From assembly GCF_036850765.1 (NCBI RefSeq), contig NC_089490.1:132522522-132586521 (forward strand): a DNA stretch of 64,000 nt, read 5' to 3'. This document shows positions 1-12,828 of the stretch, in pieces. A program made the position numbers and the translations under genes. Under the pieces are notes generated by a model. That model worked only from the letters and a program-made list of their open reading frames with translations. It was not told the origin of the DNA and searched no databases. Source of the stretch: Saccopteryx bilineata (taxonomy: Eukaryota > Chordata > Mammalia > Chiroptera > Emballonuridae). Position 1 is the stretch's first letter. Each line of letters starts with the position of its first letter.

Positions 1-250
1 TGACATCAAATCTTCATGAAATGACAATGTACTTACAGGTCTCTTTGCTTTCAAAATCTTTTCAATAGGCATTGTTTTATTCATGTTTGCAATATCCCTA
101 TAAAAATTAATTATATGCATGCAGACACTTACAATTTTTCACCAAATCAATACAATTTCCCCAAATCTTGTAGATAAAACTTAATGCACACGTTATTATT
201 TTTCTTTACATTTTTTGCCCTTCTCTAAACCATTTATCTCTTGGCTGTGT

Positions 251-657
251 TTTTTTTTTGTTTTTTGTTTTTTTTTCTTTTTCTGAAGCTGGAAACGGGG
301 AGAGACAGTCAGACAGACTCCCGCATGCGCCCGACCGGGATCCACCTGGCACGCCCACCAGGGGGCGACGCTCTGCCCACCAGGGGGCGATGCTCTGCCC
401 CTCTGGGGCGTCCCTCTGTTGCGACTAGAGCCACTCTAGCGCCTGGGGCAGAGGCCAAGGAGCCATCCCCAGAGCCCGGGCCATCTTTGCTCCAATGGAG
501 CCTCACTGCGGGAGGGGAAAAGAGAGACAGAGAGGAAGGAGAGGGGGAGAGGTGGAGAAGCAAATGGGCGCTTCTCCTATGTGCCCTGGCCGGGAATCGA
601 ACCCGGGACTTCTGCACGCCTGGCCGACGCTCTACCACTGAGCAAACCGGCCAGGGC
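251..657 (-). mobile_element. VES-like SINE, young, full length
   Basis: Reading on the minus strand it opens with the tRNA-like head CCCTGGCCGGTTTGCTCAGT and B-box GGTTCGATTCC and ends in an oligo(A)-rich tail. The duplicated target GGCTGTGT is at 243-250 and 658-665. The tail contains two CTCF-like cores at 355-368 and 377-390. Confidence 0.93.
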
Positions 658-1012
658 GGCTGTGTGTTTTATAGACCTCTCATTTCTTCTTATCTAGAGG
701 CCATATATCTCCAAATGAGTTCTGGCTTCATGAGATCAAGCATTCCTCTCTGCGAAGCTCACTTGTCCAGTTTGCTCCTGAGTCTAACCACCTGAACCAT
801 CTTATCCTCTGGTACTCTTCATCTCTCTTTTCTCCACACTCTTCTAAGGGGAGCTTTCTCACAAGTGGTAGAATAATAGAGATTAAAACAATGGCCACCA
901 GCCCCAGACTGAATGAGTTCAAAGTTTGGTGCTGAGCAAGTTGCTTAACTCTGTACAACAGCAAAAATTACTCCAGGTTGCTGCAAAGATTAACTGAGTT
1001 AACATGTGAAAT

Positions 1013-1360
1013 GGTCCTGGCTGGTTGGTCCAGTGGTCAAGCTTTGGCCCTGTGTGTGAATGTCCCAGGTTCAATTCCTGGTCAAGGCTCACAGGAGAAG
1101 TGACCATCTGCTTCTCCACCCCTCCCCCTCTCACTTCTCTCTCTCTCTCTCTCTCTTCCCTCCTACAGCCATGGCTCAGAAACAGGAAGTCCATGGCCTC
1201 CATCTCAGGTGCTGAGAAGAGCTTGATTGCTAAGCAATGGAGCAATGCCCTAGATGGGCAGAGCATTGCCCCCTAGTAGGCTTGTCAGGTGGATCCTGAT
1301 CTGGGTGCATGCGGGAGTCTGTCTCTCTACTTCTCCTCTCACTAAAAAAGAAAAAAAAAA
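1013..1360 (+). mobile_element. VES-like SINE, diverged
   Basis: The head reads GTCCTGGCTGGTTGGTCCAG with B-box GGTTCAATTCC and the element ends in an A-rich tail. The target duplication ATGTGAAA is at 1004-1011 and 1361-1368. CT-rich middle section at 1130-1160. Confidence 0.9.
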
Positions 1361-1408
1361 ATGTGAAAGGCCTTACAGCAGTACCTGGCAGTAATAATAA
1401 ATGTTAGC

Positions 1409-1590
1409 ACCTGACCCGTGGTAGCACAGTGAATAAAGTGTTGACCTAGAATGCTGAGGTCACCTGTTGTAAACCCTGGGCTTGCGTGGTCAAGGCACAT
1501 ACGAGCCACCACTACAAGTTGATGCTTCCTGTTCCTCTTGCTCCCTTTCTCTCTTTAAAATCAACAAATAAAATTGTTTTAAAAATAAAT
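1409..1590 (+). mobile_element. Short tRNA-derived SINE (family C)
   Basis: It starts CCTGACCCGTGGTAGCACAG, continues with the family-C body (GGGCTTGCGTGGTCAAGGCA, GTTGATGCTTCCTG) and ends in AAATAAAT repeats. It is diverged and its target duplication is unclear. Confidence 0.8.
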
Positions 1591-1618
1591 AAATTTTAGT
1601 TATTATCAATGTGACTTT

Positions 1619-1886
1619 GTGTGTGTGAGACAGACAGTAAGGGACAGAGATGAGAAGTATCAACTTGTAGTTGTGGCAGTTTGGTTGTTCACTGATTGCT
1701 TTCTCATGTTTGACCAGAAGAGGGTGGGGGCCTCCAGCTAAGCCAGTGACCATGGGGTCATGTCTATGACCCCATTCTCAAGCTGGCAACCCTGTGCTCA
1801 AGCCGATCAGCTCAGGTTTTGAACCTGGGTCTTCAGCGTCCCAGGTCAATGCTCTATTCACTGCACCACCACCAGGTCAGGCTGAT
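1619..1886 (-). mobile_element. Long Rhin-like SINE, older
   Basis: Reverse-oriented element ending CCACCACCAGGTCAGGC on the plus strand, with the GAGAAGTATCAACTTGTAGT tail block of the older subfamily. The flanking AATGTGACTTT is found at 1608-1618 and 1888-1898. Confidence 0.85.
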
Positions 1887-2571
1887 AAATGTGACTTTAA
1901 CAAACAGATGGTTTTATTTAATAGTTGACACCATCTTTGATATCTCATAGATCTACAATCGCTGCAGTCAACTAAAGACCTTTGCAGGCATCAGTTTTCA
2001 TCTATTCCTATTTTAGAGAGAGACACTGGGGACATCGTTTCCCACAGCCTCCTTTTGTTTCTTCCCCATCCTCAGCTCTGTCCCATGTCTGATTTATAGT
2101 TTGTCCACTTCAGTTCAAACCTACACTGGGAGTTAGGCTGAGTAGATAACACTATCTCCACCTTGCAGAGGGTAAGGAAGGCCCACAGGAGTTAAACAGC
2201 TTCCTGAGACACACACCTCATCAGCAGCACGACAGAACTTGTCCCCATCTCAGCTGATAAAAAGGAACAGATCTGCCTTTCCTCACACAATGTGTGCTAC
2301 AGACACTTGCTAGAGGATATAACTCTAGACAACATGAGACAAAACACCTTCCAAAGAACATGCATTCCACTTCCCTTTTCTAGATGTCCTGAAATCTCTT
2401 TGGATTAAATCACACCAGTTATACACCTGGTCCCACTGTTTAGCCATATGGCACCCATGGGATTTCCTCCTTAGAGTAGCCCCTCTCTGGCCATCCTTCT
2501 GCAATTCTCTGCCCAAACGGACCCAAGCGTACGGCCAGTGCCTACTTGGGTCTCTCTGCTGAGTATTCCAT

Positions 2572-2631
2572 CAGAAGGCAAAACTCACGGTGGACGTGGA
2601 CCAGAAGGCAAAACTCACGGTGGACGTGGAC
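2572..2631. repeat. 30-bp tandem duplication
   Basis: Two identical adjacent 30-bp copies (2572-2601 and 2602-2631) starting CAGAAGGCAAAACTCACGG. No repeat family is recognised. Confidence 0.97.
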
Positions 2632-3366
2632 AGCTCTCAGATTGCCTGCCAGGTGTTGGGCAAAAGTTGGGAGCGTGAACTAGGGTGTCCACAGGCATGA
2701 GTGTGAACTGTTTTGGTGTGGGATGAAGCCAGAGTGGGACTAGAATGGGTGGACCTGGGATTTTAACTCTTGGCCCAAGTCTTAATTGATAGGATGATTA
2801 TTTTTGCACCCCTCTCCTCCAGAAAGATTTCATTTTCCTTGATCACAATAATGTCATAGGCACACAATGAAGGTAGTGGAAGAGCTAGCCCTCACATGCA
2901 CCACTGGTTACTGGCGGTACCCACAACTGTCCTCAGGGCTGAGGACCAAGAATCTGTGTTTCTTCTGAAGGGTGTATTTATCTTCTGGATACTATACATG
3001 TCACCTCCCCTGTAGCCATTATCTTCGTTTTGTAGCTGTTGCTAGGGCATTCAGAGCTTCCCATGCTCATGGCAGGTGTGTTGTACTAACCTCAGTCAGG
3101 CCTTATATTTTTCCTACTCTCATTTTCCCTTCACTCAGATACCGTTTAGAAAAGCTTGGTGTATGTTTTTGTGAATTACCTGTATCCTGTTAGGACAGGG
3201 CAGGGTAGAAAACGAAGGAAGAAAGGAAGAGTAAGATTTCATCAGCCCTGTGATGGGCCTGTGCGCCCCGCCACCACCTCTGCGTTTGGTGTTGTCAGAC
3301 CCAACAACGCCAGTGCCAGCTGACAGGAACTGTGGGCTCCAAGTAGCCAGCCTGCTCTGCCCTGAC

Positions 3367-3476
3367 ATGCACTCTTGGCATGTGCTTGGGGACAGAAGAC
3401 AATGTGCTTTATGACTGGGTTATGCACTCTTGGCATGTGCTTGGGGACAGAAGACAATGTGCTTTATGACTGGGTT
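3367..3476. repeat. 55-bp tandem duplication
   Basis: Two identical adjacent 55-bp copies, 3367-3421 and 3422-3476, starting ATGCACTCTTGGCATGTGC. Identity over the full unit points to a recent duplication or an assembly artefact. Confidence 0.97.
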
Positions 3477-3775
3477 TTCTGCAAGTTCCTGGACTGAGCT
3501 CTGTATGCAAATCCACACACACTAGTCTCTCACCCTCCACATCCCCATGGAGCATGAGGATGCGCCAGACTGAGCCCAGAGGTCACCCACACTAACCTGT
3601 ATGGCCCCAGCCACTTCCTAGGTCCCATGTTAGGTTCACAGCGTGCTTCCGGCGTCTTTAGGATAGTTGATGAATTTCTGACACTCAGCACTACCAAGCC
3701 TGAGCTCTGCCAGGCCAAACAGCTGCCTCTTGAACATCTCAACACAGACACACCCGTGAAACAACCACATTTTGC

Positions 3776-3781
3776 TTTATT
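3776..3781 (-). terminator. DPYSL2: Poly(A) signal AATAAA of DPYSL2
   Basis: The plus strand reads TTTATT, so the gene strand reads AATAAA. About 10-35 nt downstream on the minus strand the sequence becomes GT-rich (GTGGTTG, then GTGTGTCTGTG), the usual downstream element for cleavage, which would cut near 3755. An alternative AATAAA lies upstream at 4066-4061. The choice of the distal site as the main one is inference. Confidence 0.55.
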
Positions 3782-5431
3782 AGGCGTTCCATGGTAATAT
3801 AACACAGAATTCTTAAGGAATAATAAACACGAGACTCTTTTGTTTTGTTTTTACCATAATTATTTTGCCATTAAGACAGCGGTTACAAAAAAAAAAAGGT
3901 ACTCTTCTGGCTACACACGTGATGATCCGCTTTAGCACTGAACATTCCTCCACTCATGGGTCACAATCACAATTCCAAGGATTAAAATCCATCTAGTATT
4001 AAATCCTACAGTTTTAGAGCATCAAGTCACTGCAGTTATTCAGTTCTGAGACACTGTCAATTTATTTTAGCATTTACATATGACATTGATTGAACAGACA
4101 CACAAAGCAAGCCAACAGGTAAACATGCTTACACAGCCTGAGGGAATCTTCAGGTTTTAAGTCGCTTTAAGAAAAACAATCCAAGTAACCAAAAAAAGGA
4201 CCATGACCTGGTACAGGAAAAAACAGGAAGACGCAAGTGAACACAAAAGAGCTGCGAGTGTTTCTTAGAATTGAAACAAAAAGATTTTTTTTTCCAACTG
4301 GTTCAAATGCTAAGTGCAGGTGAGAAAAAAAAAAGTGAATATATTAAGTTAACCAATTATTCTTCAAAAGTACAATTTCCTTTTCAAATAACAAATAAAC
4401 AACGACAAAAAATAAACCCTAATCATAACCCCAAAGGCCAAATGTGTGGAGAGACAAGTGGAAGGATGGAATGACCTACTTTTCTGTGATGCTTTACAAA
4501 AGCACATTGGGTTTTATGAAAGCCTGCAGACAGAACATCGCCTAGGAGGCCCTGTAAATACACCTGGAAGGAAATGCAGCACGAATCAGCAAAGACAGGG
4601 ACAGGCACAAAGGCAGCTAGTGAAGAGTCACTGAGACGAGCAGAGGGAAGATGTTGACACAGATCACCTTCGGTCTCTAAGGGGCCACGTTGAACTTGTA
4701 AGGTTTTCTCCCCACACCACCTCTGATGTGACATATCACTCATTAAATGGATGTTTCCTCTTGCAATGTAAAATGGACCTTAAGCCCAATTTCCCAAGAA
4801 TTTTCTGAGTTTAAAAGGCCTCCCTATGTGGCAGGATGTCTTTTGAAATAATGGGTCAAGAAAAACATTACTATTCCCCCAAAGTGAGAAGCCCCAGTGT
4901 GTTCTGGAACCCCAAAAGATACTTAGCCAGGAAACTTGGGGCCTGACTCCTACCAGCTCAACAATTCTGAGTGGTGGGGGCCTGAGGGGCTAATTGGCCA
5001 ACTTAGGTTTGGGGGCTCAATTTACAGATTCGATCCTGTCTAACCATGAGTACTGCTCTCAGGGGAAAACTCTCATGTCCTATAGACTCAGACTTCTACA
5101 TCTCGGCACTGTTTCTGGGTCCCTTCTGGGCCACCTGGGACGGTGTGAGTGGGTACCTCGGCCCTTCTCTATACCTGGAGAGTGTTTCAAACTCATACAC
5201 ATATCCTCATGATGGTGGGTGGGTAGCACCAGTCCTCCAGGGACAAGGACAGCAGCTTACTATGGTGGTGATGACGAAGTGCGCACCCTCCCAGGGAGGT
5301 TCCCATGACCACATTAGAATGGTAGCCCTAGCCATCTGAAAAGGCAGCGGGAGAAGGAGGGAAAGCAGTGTCTCAGGACCAGGGCTGGAGGAAATACACA
5401 CAAAAATACAGATGTGAAACGAATTAGAAAG

Positions 5432-5432
5432 C

Positions 5433-5463
<31 letters not shown>
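5432..5463. repeat. GA microsatellite in the 3' UTR
   Basis: An uninterrupted run of GA dinucleotides lies within the DPYSL2 3' UTR; the mRNA therefore carries a CU dinucleotide tract. Confidence 0.9.
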
Positions 5464-5469
<6 letters not shown>

Positions 5470-6203
5470 GGTGAAGTGAGGAAAAGACAATCCTCAAAAG
5501 ATTTTAATCTGCAGCAAAATCTAGGCCAAAAAGAAAACCTGCCCTTTCTTAACAGTTAAGCCAAAAGACTATGGAATGGTGACGGGACATTCTGGAACCT
5601 CTCAGGAGGGACATGTGAGTTTGTCAACCACTGTGGGTCAGCTTGATGGCTACATAATTGCATCATTAGGATGTCCAGTTCAAACCCCTTGGATTAATAT
5701 TGAATTAGGCTTTCCAATTTAGTATTTAAAAAAAAACAACAAAAAACATCTCTCCCCCCTCCCCTACCCACCCCTCCCCAACCTCACAAAGAAAAAAATA
5801 TTTTTTTAATTTAAAAAGAAAAAGGCAGCTCTGGGCAATTCACTTTATCTTCCCTACTAATGAAAAAGAAGATGATAAGTACAATGGAGGTTGTTGAGAT
5901 GGAAAACAGCCTCATGGTAATTTACTGTTTCACATGTCTGAGTGTTGGATGCAGCCCCATGTGGGGTTGGTGGACAGATGTGGTGTGGTATTTGTAGATA
6001 TGTAGGGAAGTGGGTGAGCCAAACCGTGAACCCAGTGAGGGATGGAGTGTGGGGCCCAAGAGGGAGTCCAGTGAACTGGCTGCCCCACAGTAACTATCAC
6101 AGGCTCTTACAAAAAAAAAAAAAAAGGAAGGAAGGAAGTCTCAGAATGTCCTTAGGTGTCCCATCCCCCATCCCCATCCACAAGTGGAACGGGCACTGGA
6201 ACT

Positions 6204-6329
<126 letters not shown>

Positions 6330-7294
6330 TTACAGGCATTAATTAGCGCTCTACACCAACACGGCCCAGGTCAGGAGCAAAGGGGCCAGGCCCAAACCTT
6401 TGTCCTCTCAAAACCTCACTGAAAGCTTAAACTACAAGGACGGGATGGCTCAAGGTGGCCAAAGACCCAGATTGTAGAAGCAGTCCTTTCAGAAGCCAGC
6501 TCAACCCATTACGTGAAAAGATAAAACTGTATAAAATAACACTTCGTGTCAGCTTTCAGCAGGCTCCGCTTATGTCCTGTCCTTATTCTGCTAGTCAGTC
6601 AGTGTGCTGTCCCCCTACTACTCATCTAACTGTCTAGACAGAAGTAGGAGCAATGGTGGTTCCTTATATTTGAACAGCCTGGTGACCTAAGAAGCACAGA
6701 CATCATTATGCCCATTTCATTTTATGACAAAAAAAAGGTTCATTATTTTTAATTTTTTTGAAAATGGGTAATCTATATGTGGCGTACATGACCATGTTCT
6801 GACAAGAAAAAACCCCACCAAATTAGCTGTTTAACCTGATGTAGAAATAGAGACACATTCCTGTGGCTTAGGGGGCTAGAAAAGTAGAAGGGGTCTAGTC
6901 AGGGGCCAAAGGAAGGACGGAAGGGGAATTTCAAGTGAGGAAGCTCTATAGTCTTGACCCTTTCCTCTCATTGTCCCTGAAATCACAAAATTTTATGCAA
7001 GCAAATAGCGAACAACCCTCAGTGGTTCTACTCTAAGCACTTGACATGCATATTAACTTATTTAATCCCAACAACCCCATACGGCAGCTACTACTATCAT
7101 ACCCATTCGATAGGTGAAGAGACTAAGGCACGACCAGAGAGCACCTGGACTATGAAGTGAAACTGCTGAGGTCCCCAAACTGGACCAAGACAGTATACAG
7201 TCGGTCACAGAACAATGCAGGGGCTAAGGGCACCAACCACCAGTGCAGTCAAAACTATTATGCACATAATTCTGACTCCCCAAAAACTTTATTG

Positions 7295-7442
7295 TAGTTG
7301 GCCCCTTGCATCTGTAGATTCAACCAAATGTGGACCAAAACCAGTATTTTTTATCTGCTTTTCAAAATCTGCAACTGGGAATATGCAAAAATACTGTTTT
7401 TGACCCTGTTTGGTTGAATCCACAGATGCAAAGGGCCAATTG
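7295..7442. mobile_element. Palindromic DNA-transposon relic (Tigger/pogo-like ends)
   Basis: The left end has TTGGCCCCTTGCATCTGTAG and the right end its near-complement (GATGCAAAGGGCCAATTG), giving inverted repeats of about 30 bp. TA-containing flanks fit a TA-targeting element. Family name not certain. Confidence 0.65.
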
Positions 7443-7482
7443 TATTTATTTATTTATTTAATATTTTATTATTATTATTATT

Positions 7483-7590
7483 ATTTTTTTTTTTGTATTT
7501 TTCCAAAGCTGGAAATAGGCAGTCAGACTCCCGCATGCGCCCGACCGGGATCCACCCGGCATGCCCACCAGGGGGCGATGCTCTGCCCAT
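7483..7590 (-). mobile_element. VES-like SINE, 3' fragment
   Basis: Only the tail half is present: T-run, TCCAAAGCTGGAAATAGGC and CCACCAGGGGGCGATGCTC, then an abrupt change to other sequence. The tRNA-like head is missing. Confidence 0.85.
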
Positions 7591-7593
7591 CCC

Positions 7594-7645
7594 ACATATA
7601 AATGGACCTGCACAGTTCAGACCCACATTGTTCAAGGGTCAACTG
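7594..7645 (-). mobile_element. End fragment of a Tigger/MER44-like element
   Basis: The right side reads TTGTTCAAGGGTCAACTGTA, whose complement is the start of MER44-type elements (CAGTTGACCCTTGAACAA). It is separated from the left relic by the SINE fragment. Confidence 0.6.
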
Positions 7646-7817
7646 TAGTGCATGTGTTAGGGAGGAGAGAAATCCTGAAATACCACCTTAGCCTTTTTTA
7701 GGATGGCTATAATACATAGTAAAGGATGTCCCCAGAATATACTGGGTGTTGCACACAACGTGTGTATGCATCATGCCATTATATGTGATATAAACTGATG
7801 TCATGATTCTGAAACCC

Positions 7818-8214
7818 GCCCAACCAAGTGGTGGCGCAGTGAATAGAGCATCAGACTGGGACGTGTAGGATCCAGGTTTGAAACCCCGAGGTCGCCGGCT
7901 TGAGCTCAGGCTCATCTGGCTTGAGCGCAGGGTCACTAGCTTGAATGTGGGATCATAGACATGACTTCATGGTCATTGGCTTGAACCCAAAGGTCCCTGG
8001 CTTGAAGTCCAAGGTCACTGCCTTGAGCAAGAGGTCACTCGGTTTTCCTTAGCCCTCCCATCAAGGCACATATGAGAAAGCAATCAATGAACAACTAAGG
8101 AGACTAAGGTGCCGCAATGAAGAACTGATGCTTCTCATCTCCCTCCCTTCCTGTCTGCCTGTCCCTATCTGTCTATCTCTCTGTCTCTCTCTCTGTCACA
8201 GAAAAAAGAAAAAA
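7818..8214 (+). mobile_element. Long Rhin-like SINE with intact target duplication
   Basis: The head is CCAACCAAGTGGTGGCGCAG; the body has extra GGTCACTGGCTTGA-type modules compared with the shorter copies. GATTCTGAAACCC flanks it at 7805-7817 and 8215-8227. Confidence 0.92.
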
Positions 8215-8341
8215 GATTCTGAAACCCAACTAAGCACTGGCTGTGAATTATATCTCTGGTCATATTAATGCTTCCTGCTTTGGGAAAAGAGGCAATACCA
8301 TTCATTCTGCTTCTTTTCCTACAAAAGTGACTCTTGACTCA

Positions 8342-8575
<234 letters not shown>

Positions 8576-9288
8576 TCAGGACACATCACAGAGGAAGCTC
8601 CCTGGCAACCCTCCCTATACATGGAAGGCACAGAGGCTACAACAGAGGCCTGTGATATCTAGGGATGGAGGGTTCTCTTTGTGGATGGTAAGGCAGGGAC
8701 AGATGCCTGCATGGGACCACCTCTATGATTCTAGGCCAACAATCCCCCAAGGTGGGTCATGGGTGACTAGTTACCCTATAAAAAACTCCATTTAAAACTA
8801 GAGGAATCCCAAACATACTGTGAAAGGGATCCAGTCTCATGTTCAGATCTGGCCTCAAACTTCCTTTCCAATCTCACTCCCCCTTTAATTCCCTTACAGC
8901 TCCACTCATCAGGCCTCATGACCCTGAGCTCCAGAGGTACAAACAGTTCACCATGCCCCGAATACACCACATGCTGTCCGTGCTCATGATGTTCTCTCTG
9001 CATGATTCCCTTGCCTCCCTCCTTTGACCTGTCAAACTTCTACTTAACCTCTGAGACCCAACTCAAAATGCCCTCTCCCTGTGACACTTGGCCTTGACTG
9101 CGTAGCAGTGGTCCCTCCTTGGAAGTTCCTCAGAGCACATGCTGCAGTCTCAGTCTGGCTTCACTCTGGCTGGCTGCCGACACAGCTGACTCCTCCGCGA
9201 GTACTCTGGACGTCCAGGAATAGAAAGGCCAGACCATGTTTCCTTGATCCTTGAGTACTCCACACTCATCTCGACTCAAAAGTGCTTA

Positions 9289-9555
<267 letters not shown>

Positions 9556-12500
9556 TTAGGACACACCCTACCACTCTGGTTAGATTTACCCAGGCTGGTA
9601 GCACCCGCTGCCGTCATCACATGGGAGAAGAAAGGCCCAGAGCTGGAGTCCCTGTCCCCACTGACCATACCAGCAGGCACTTAACCTCCATGTCTTCATT
9701 TCCCTGCTTAAGACATGGCCCTCTTTTCCTGATGGAAGAATGCGAGGATTTGTAAACGCTACACAAACATAAGGAAAGGGTTCCTTGCCATCGGCAGTGA
9801 CTTTGTTCCAACTCAAGCTCTGTTCGAGCTCAAATGCAAAAGGCTTTCTATGACGGGGTTCTAAATTTAACTTCGAAATGGGCCATCCACAAGTAGGTTT
9901 TCCCACTGGTTGTCTGGTTTTCCAACCCGTTAGCGATGTAGTTAAACTGAAGTCCTTAAATGAAAGGTCTGTGATAATTTAAGAGGCTTGCCTTCATAAG
10001 ATGTTTGAGGTTTGGGGGCGATAAATGGTGATGGACTGAGACTTGACTTGGGGTGGTGAACACACATTAGTGTACAGATTGCATGTGAAGCCTGTGTGAT
10101 TTTGCTCACTAGTGTCACCCCAGTATAGTCAATAAAAAAGAAAAAGACATCTGAGGTTTAATTTCCCAAACATGCAGTGGTCCTTTGGGTTTCAAGCATT
10201 CCAGGGTGAAAGGGTGATGTATCTGTGCCAGTCAGCAAGACTGGAAATCAGGGACCCGGTGCTCAGCACATAAGGCTGCCTGTACCACAGTCTCTCCCTG
10301 GAGCTTTGGCACAGCCAGGCTTTCCCCAGACTCCGGAAGGCCTCCCGCTCCTTCCTGACTGCCCTGTTCACAGGCCCCATGTCTGTGCTGAGGAATGAAG
10401 CATTTATAGGCAGCTCCAACCATAAAGAGCAGCTTGGGCTGCTGGAGGTGGGGCGGGGGGGTCAGAGTAGGCTATCAGCACGGGACAGCGCCTCTGCTCT
10501 GCACTGGCTGCTGAGCATGGGAAAAGCCCCAGCTGCTCCGCAGCTCACGTGTCAAATGCAGCCATGCAGACTGAACACAGCAGCGACGAACTGTCAGCGC
10601 TGCTCTGAGACTCCAAGGACTCTTTCTGAAGCTAGGAAGGAATGAGGCAGAGGCTCTGGGAGCAGGAAAGGGCCCCCAGTGTGTATGCCCAAGCCTCTCA
10701 TCGATTCTAAGACACTCTTCCTTGAATCGGAATGTGTCTTACAGCAGTTGGCTCTGTGCAGCTGGTTGCTGTTGTGCAGACTGAGTTCGCCAGGAGCATG
10801 CAGCTTTGCCCCTCCCTCTGGCCTAGAGGATGACCACACTGAATCTATTTGACATTAAATTCTCAGCTTTGGGTTTTCCTGGACCCTGCTGGCAGCAGGA
10901 ACCCTGACCTCCAACTTGCATGACTCAGCTTCCCCTTCATATTCTCTACAGAGGCATTCTTCCGTCTCTGTCCCCAAAGCCAAGGTCAAGGCTTACAAGA
11001 TATTCACCACCCCTTCCCACGTGGCAGATTCAGCTCTCACGTTTCCATGCCGAGCACAAGCTGGCCCTGGGTGGCAGAGCGTACTTTACAGGGGTCTTCT
11101 CTTACCTTCTTCATCTTGGCTGCATTTTCCCTTCACGGTGGCACATAAACTAATGAGATATCTCAAAATCAATGGCATCTTAGATTTGGGGGGATCCAGA
11201 GGGCATGTGACAATGGGCAGACCGCATCAGCCCTGCCTCAGAACTACAGTGTCCCGGCTGCCTCCCTCCTAAGGGTTTGTAACAATGACGACTCCAAAGC
11301 ATCCTGTGTTTGTAGATCCCGTGAGAGGATTCTATCAGCTCTGAAATGACCTTTGAGTGGGTGCCTGTCGTCCCTGAAAGGCTGGGTCAGGCCCCGTCTC
11401 TGCCGCACTTCCCCACCGCTGCCGGTCTATGTTCCCAGACTGCTCTGCGCTAGCTGGAGGGATGGAGACACCCTCAGACGCAGTGCCATATGCCTTGGGC
11501 TCACATCCCAGGTCTATCACTTGCCAGCTGTGTGATTTTGGACAAGTCGCTTACACTCATCTGAGCCTCAGCTTCCTCATACATAAAAGGAAAGAGCCTA
11601 CTTTGCAGGAATGAGGGTAGGATCATGAGAAACAAAAGAAACAAGAGCAGCTGGCAGGCTATTTGGCACACGGTGGGCATTTAGAAAACATCCTCTCATT
11701 CACTGTCGGGTTTTTTTATTACACTTCCCCAACAAGATTTCAAGCACTTTAGTGTCAAAGACATTGTAAGAAGACACATATATTGAGTTTAGCTGCCTAG
11801 AAGTGGCTGATCATAAACTCTCGAAGGAGCTCTGAGCCAGCCCCCATTAGGAAAAGGTGGAGGAACCAGCCCCAGGGCTCTAAGTGACTTAAAGTTGATA
11901 AGTGCAGCCTCACATCACAGCTCCTCTGGCATTGAGAGCCCACCCTGCGAGATCATGGGCCTTCCAGCTTTCTCCCTCACCAGGTACAGACATTTTTAAC
12001 CTACATCCACAGACCTCTGGAATTCCTCATCTGGCTGGATGCCTGAAAAACCCAGAGGCTTAGCAACAGACTGTCAGTGATAGTTAGCTAACTGCTCCAA
12101 ATAAAGCTAATTAGCACTGTGATAGGAAACCCTTTTGTTTGTATTCTCCCTAAGGCACGCTGGCTGTGGGTTCTTTGAAACAGGTGAGGCCGGAAAAGAG
12201 GCGCTTAGGAAGTGAGCATTCCTTAGCCCGGAGGTGAAGGCAGGGCAGTGTGATAGCTCTGGAAAGCCTGCAGGGCCGAATCTGTCTTCACATCTGCTCT
12301 TCTACCAGGTTGACTCCTAATGCAAGCTCCCCAGTCGCAAGGTTGTCTGCAGCGTCATCAAGAGTCTAGTTCCTCCTGTATGTTACCCCTGGGCAAGGAC
12401 TCTGCAAGGCCAGGGCAGCATTTTCTCCAGCTAACCCTGACCCAGAGCCTGCATATGCAGCCTGGCAGGGAAGAGCCATGGACAATTTAGGGTTCTAATT

Positions 12501-12828
12501 CTGGCTCTACCACAAAATAGCTATGTAACGTTAGACTTAAGCTCTCTAAGCCTCTGTTTATTTATCTTCCCAATTGGTATAATAATACCATCCTTTTATT
12601 GAAAAGGCCAAATAAAAGAGTAAATGGAAAGGAATATGATGTCAAATGCATCTGACTACAGGGGGCTTCAGCAGGCAGGACCCTAGGACCTCTGCCCGTA
12701 AAGAAGCCATTCTGGACCCCAAGAGCTCCTGCTCTAGGTTACAGGTGGGTGTGGCTGTGAGGCTCCGCTGTGAGGCTGTGCCAACCAGTGGGAAAGGAGG
12801 GGAAAGTCAACTATATATAAACACCGAG

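Larger units (their letters stand above)
1..3754. other. Sequence downstream of DPYSL2, no gene recognised
   Basis: No coding exon is supported here. The stretch holds one young VES-like SINE, one older VES-like SINE, one short family-C SINE, one older long Rhin-like SINE, a MIR-like segment near 2140-2260, and tandem duplications at 2572-2631 and 3367-3476. The bases 1-240 and most of 1900-3750 look unique. In human the next gene downstream of DPYSL2 is ADRA1A (recalled); nothing of it is visible. Confidence 0.7.
3755..6203 (-). other. DPYSL2: DPYSL2 3' untranslated region
   Basis: This is the non-coding part of the terminal exon, about 2.45 kb after the TAG stop at 6206-6204. I found no recognisable SINE inside it, unlike the introns, which fits selection against insertions in an mRNA. 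It holds a GA microsatellite near 5432-5463 and several A-rich or T-rich stretches. The end is set by AATAAA at 3781-3776 and a GT-rich tract just downstream. Another AATAAA (minus strand) at 4066-4061 could give a slightly shorter message. The extent is inferred; no transcript data were available. Confidence 0.7.

Noticed and set aside
3801..3830. Plus-strand AATAAA motifs near 3820 as the end of a convergent gene
   Set aside because: There is no upstream plus-strand exon, and AT-rich sequence gives such motifs by chance.
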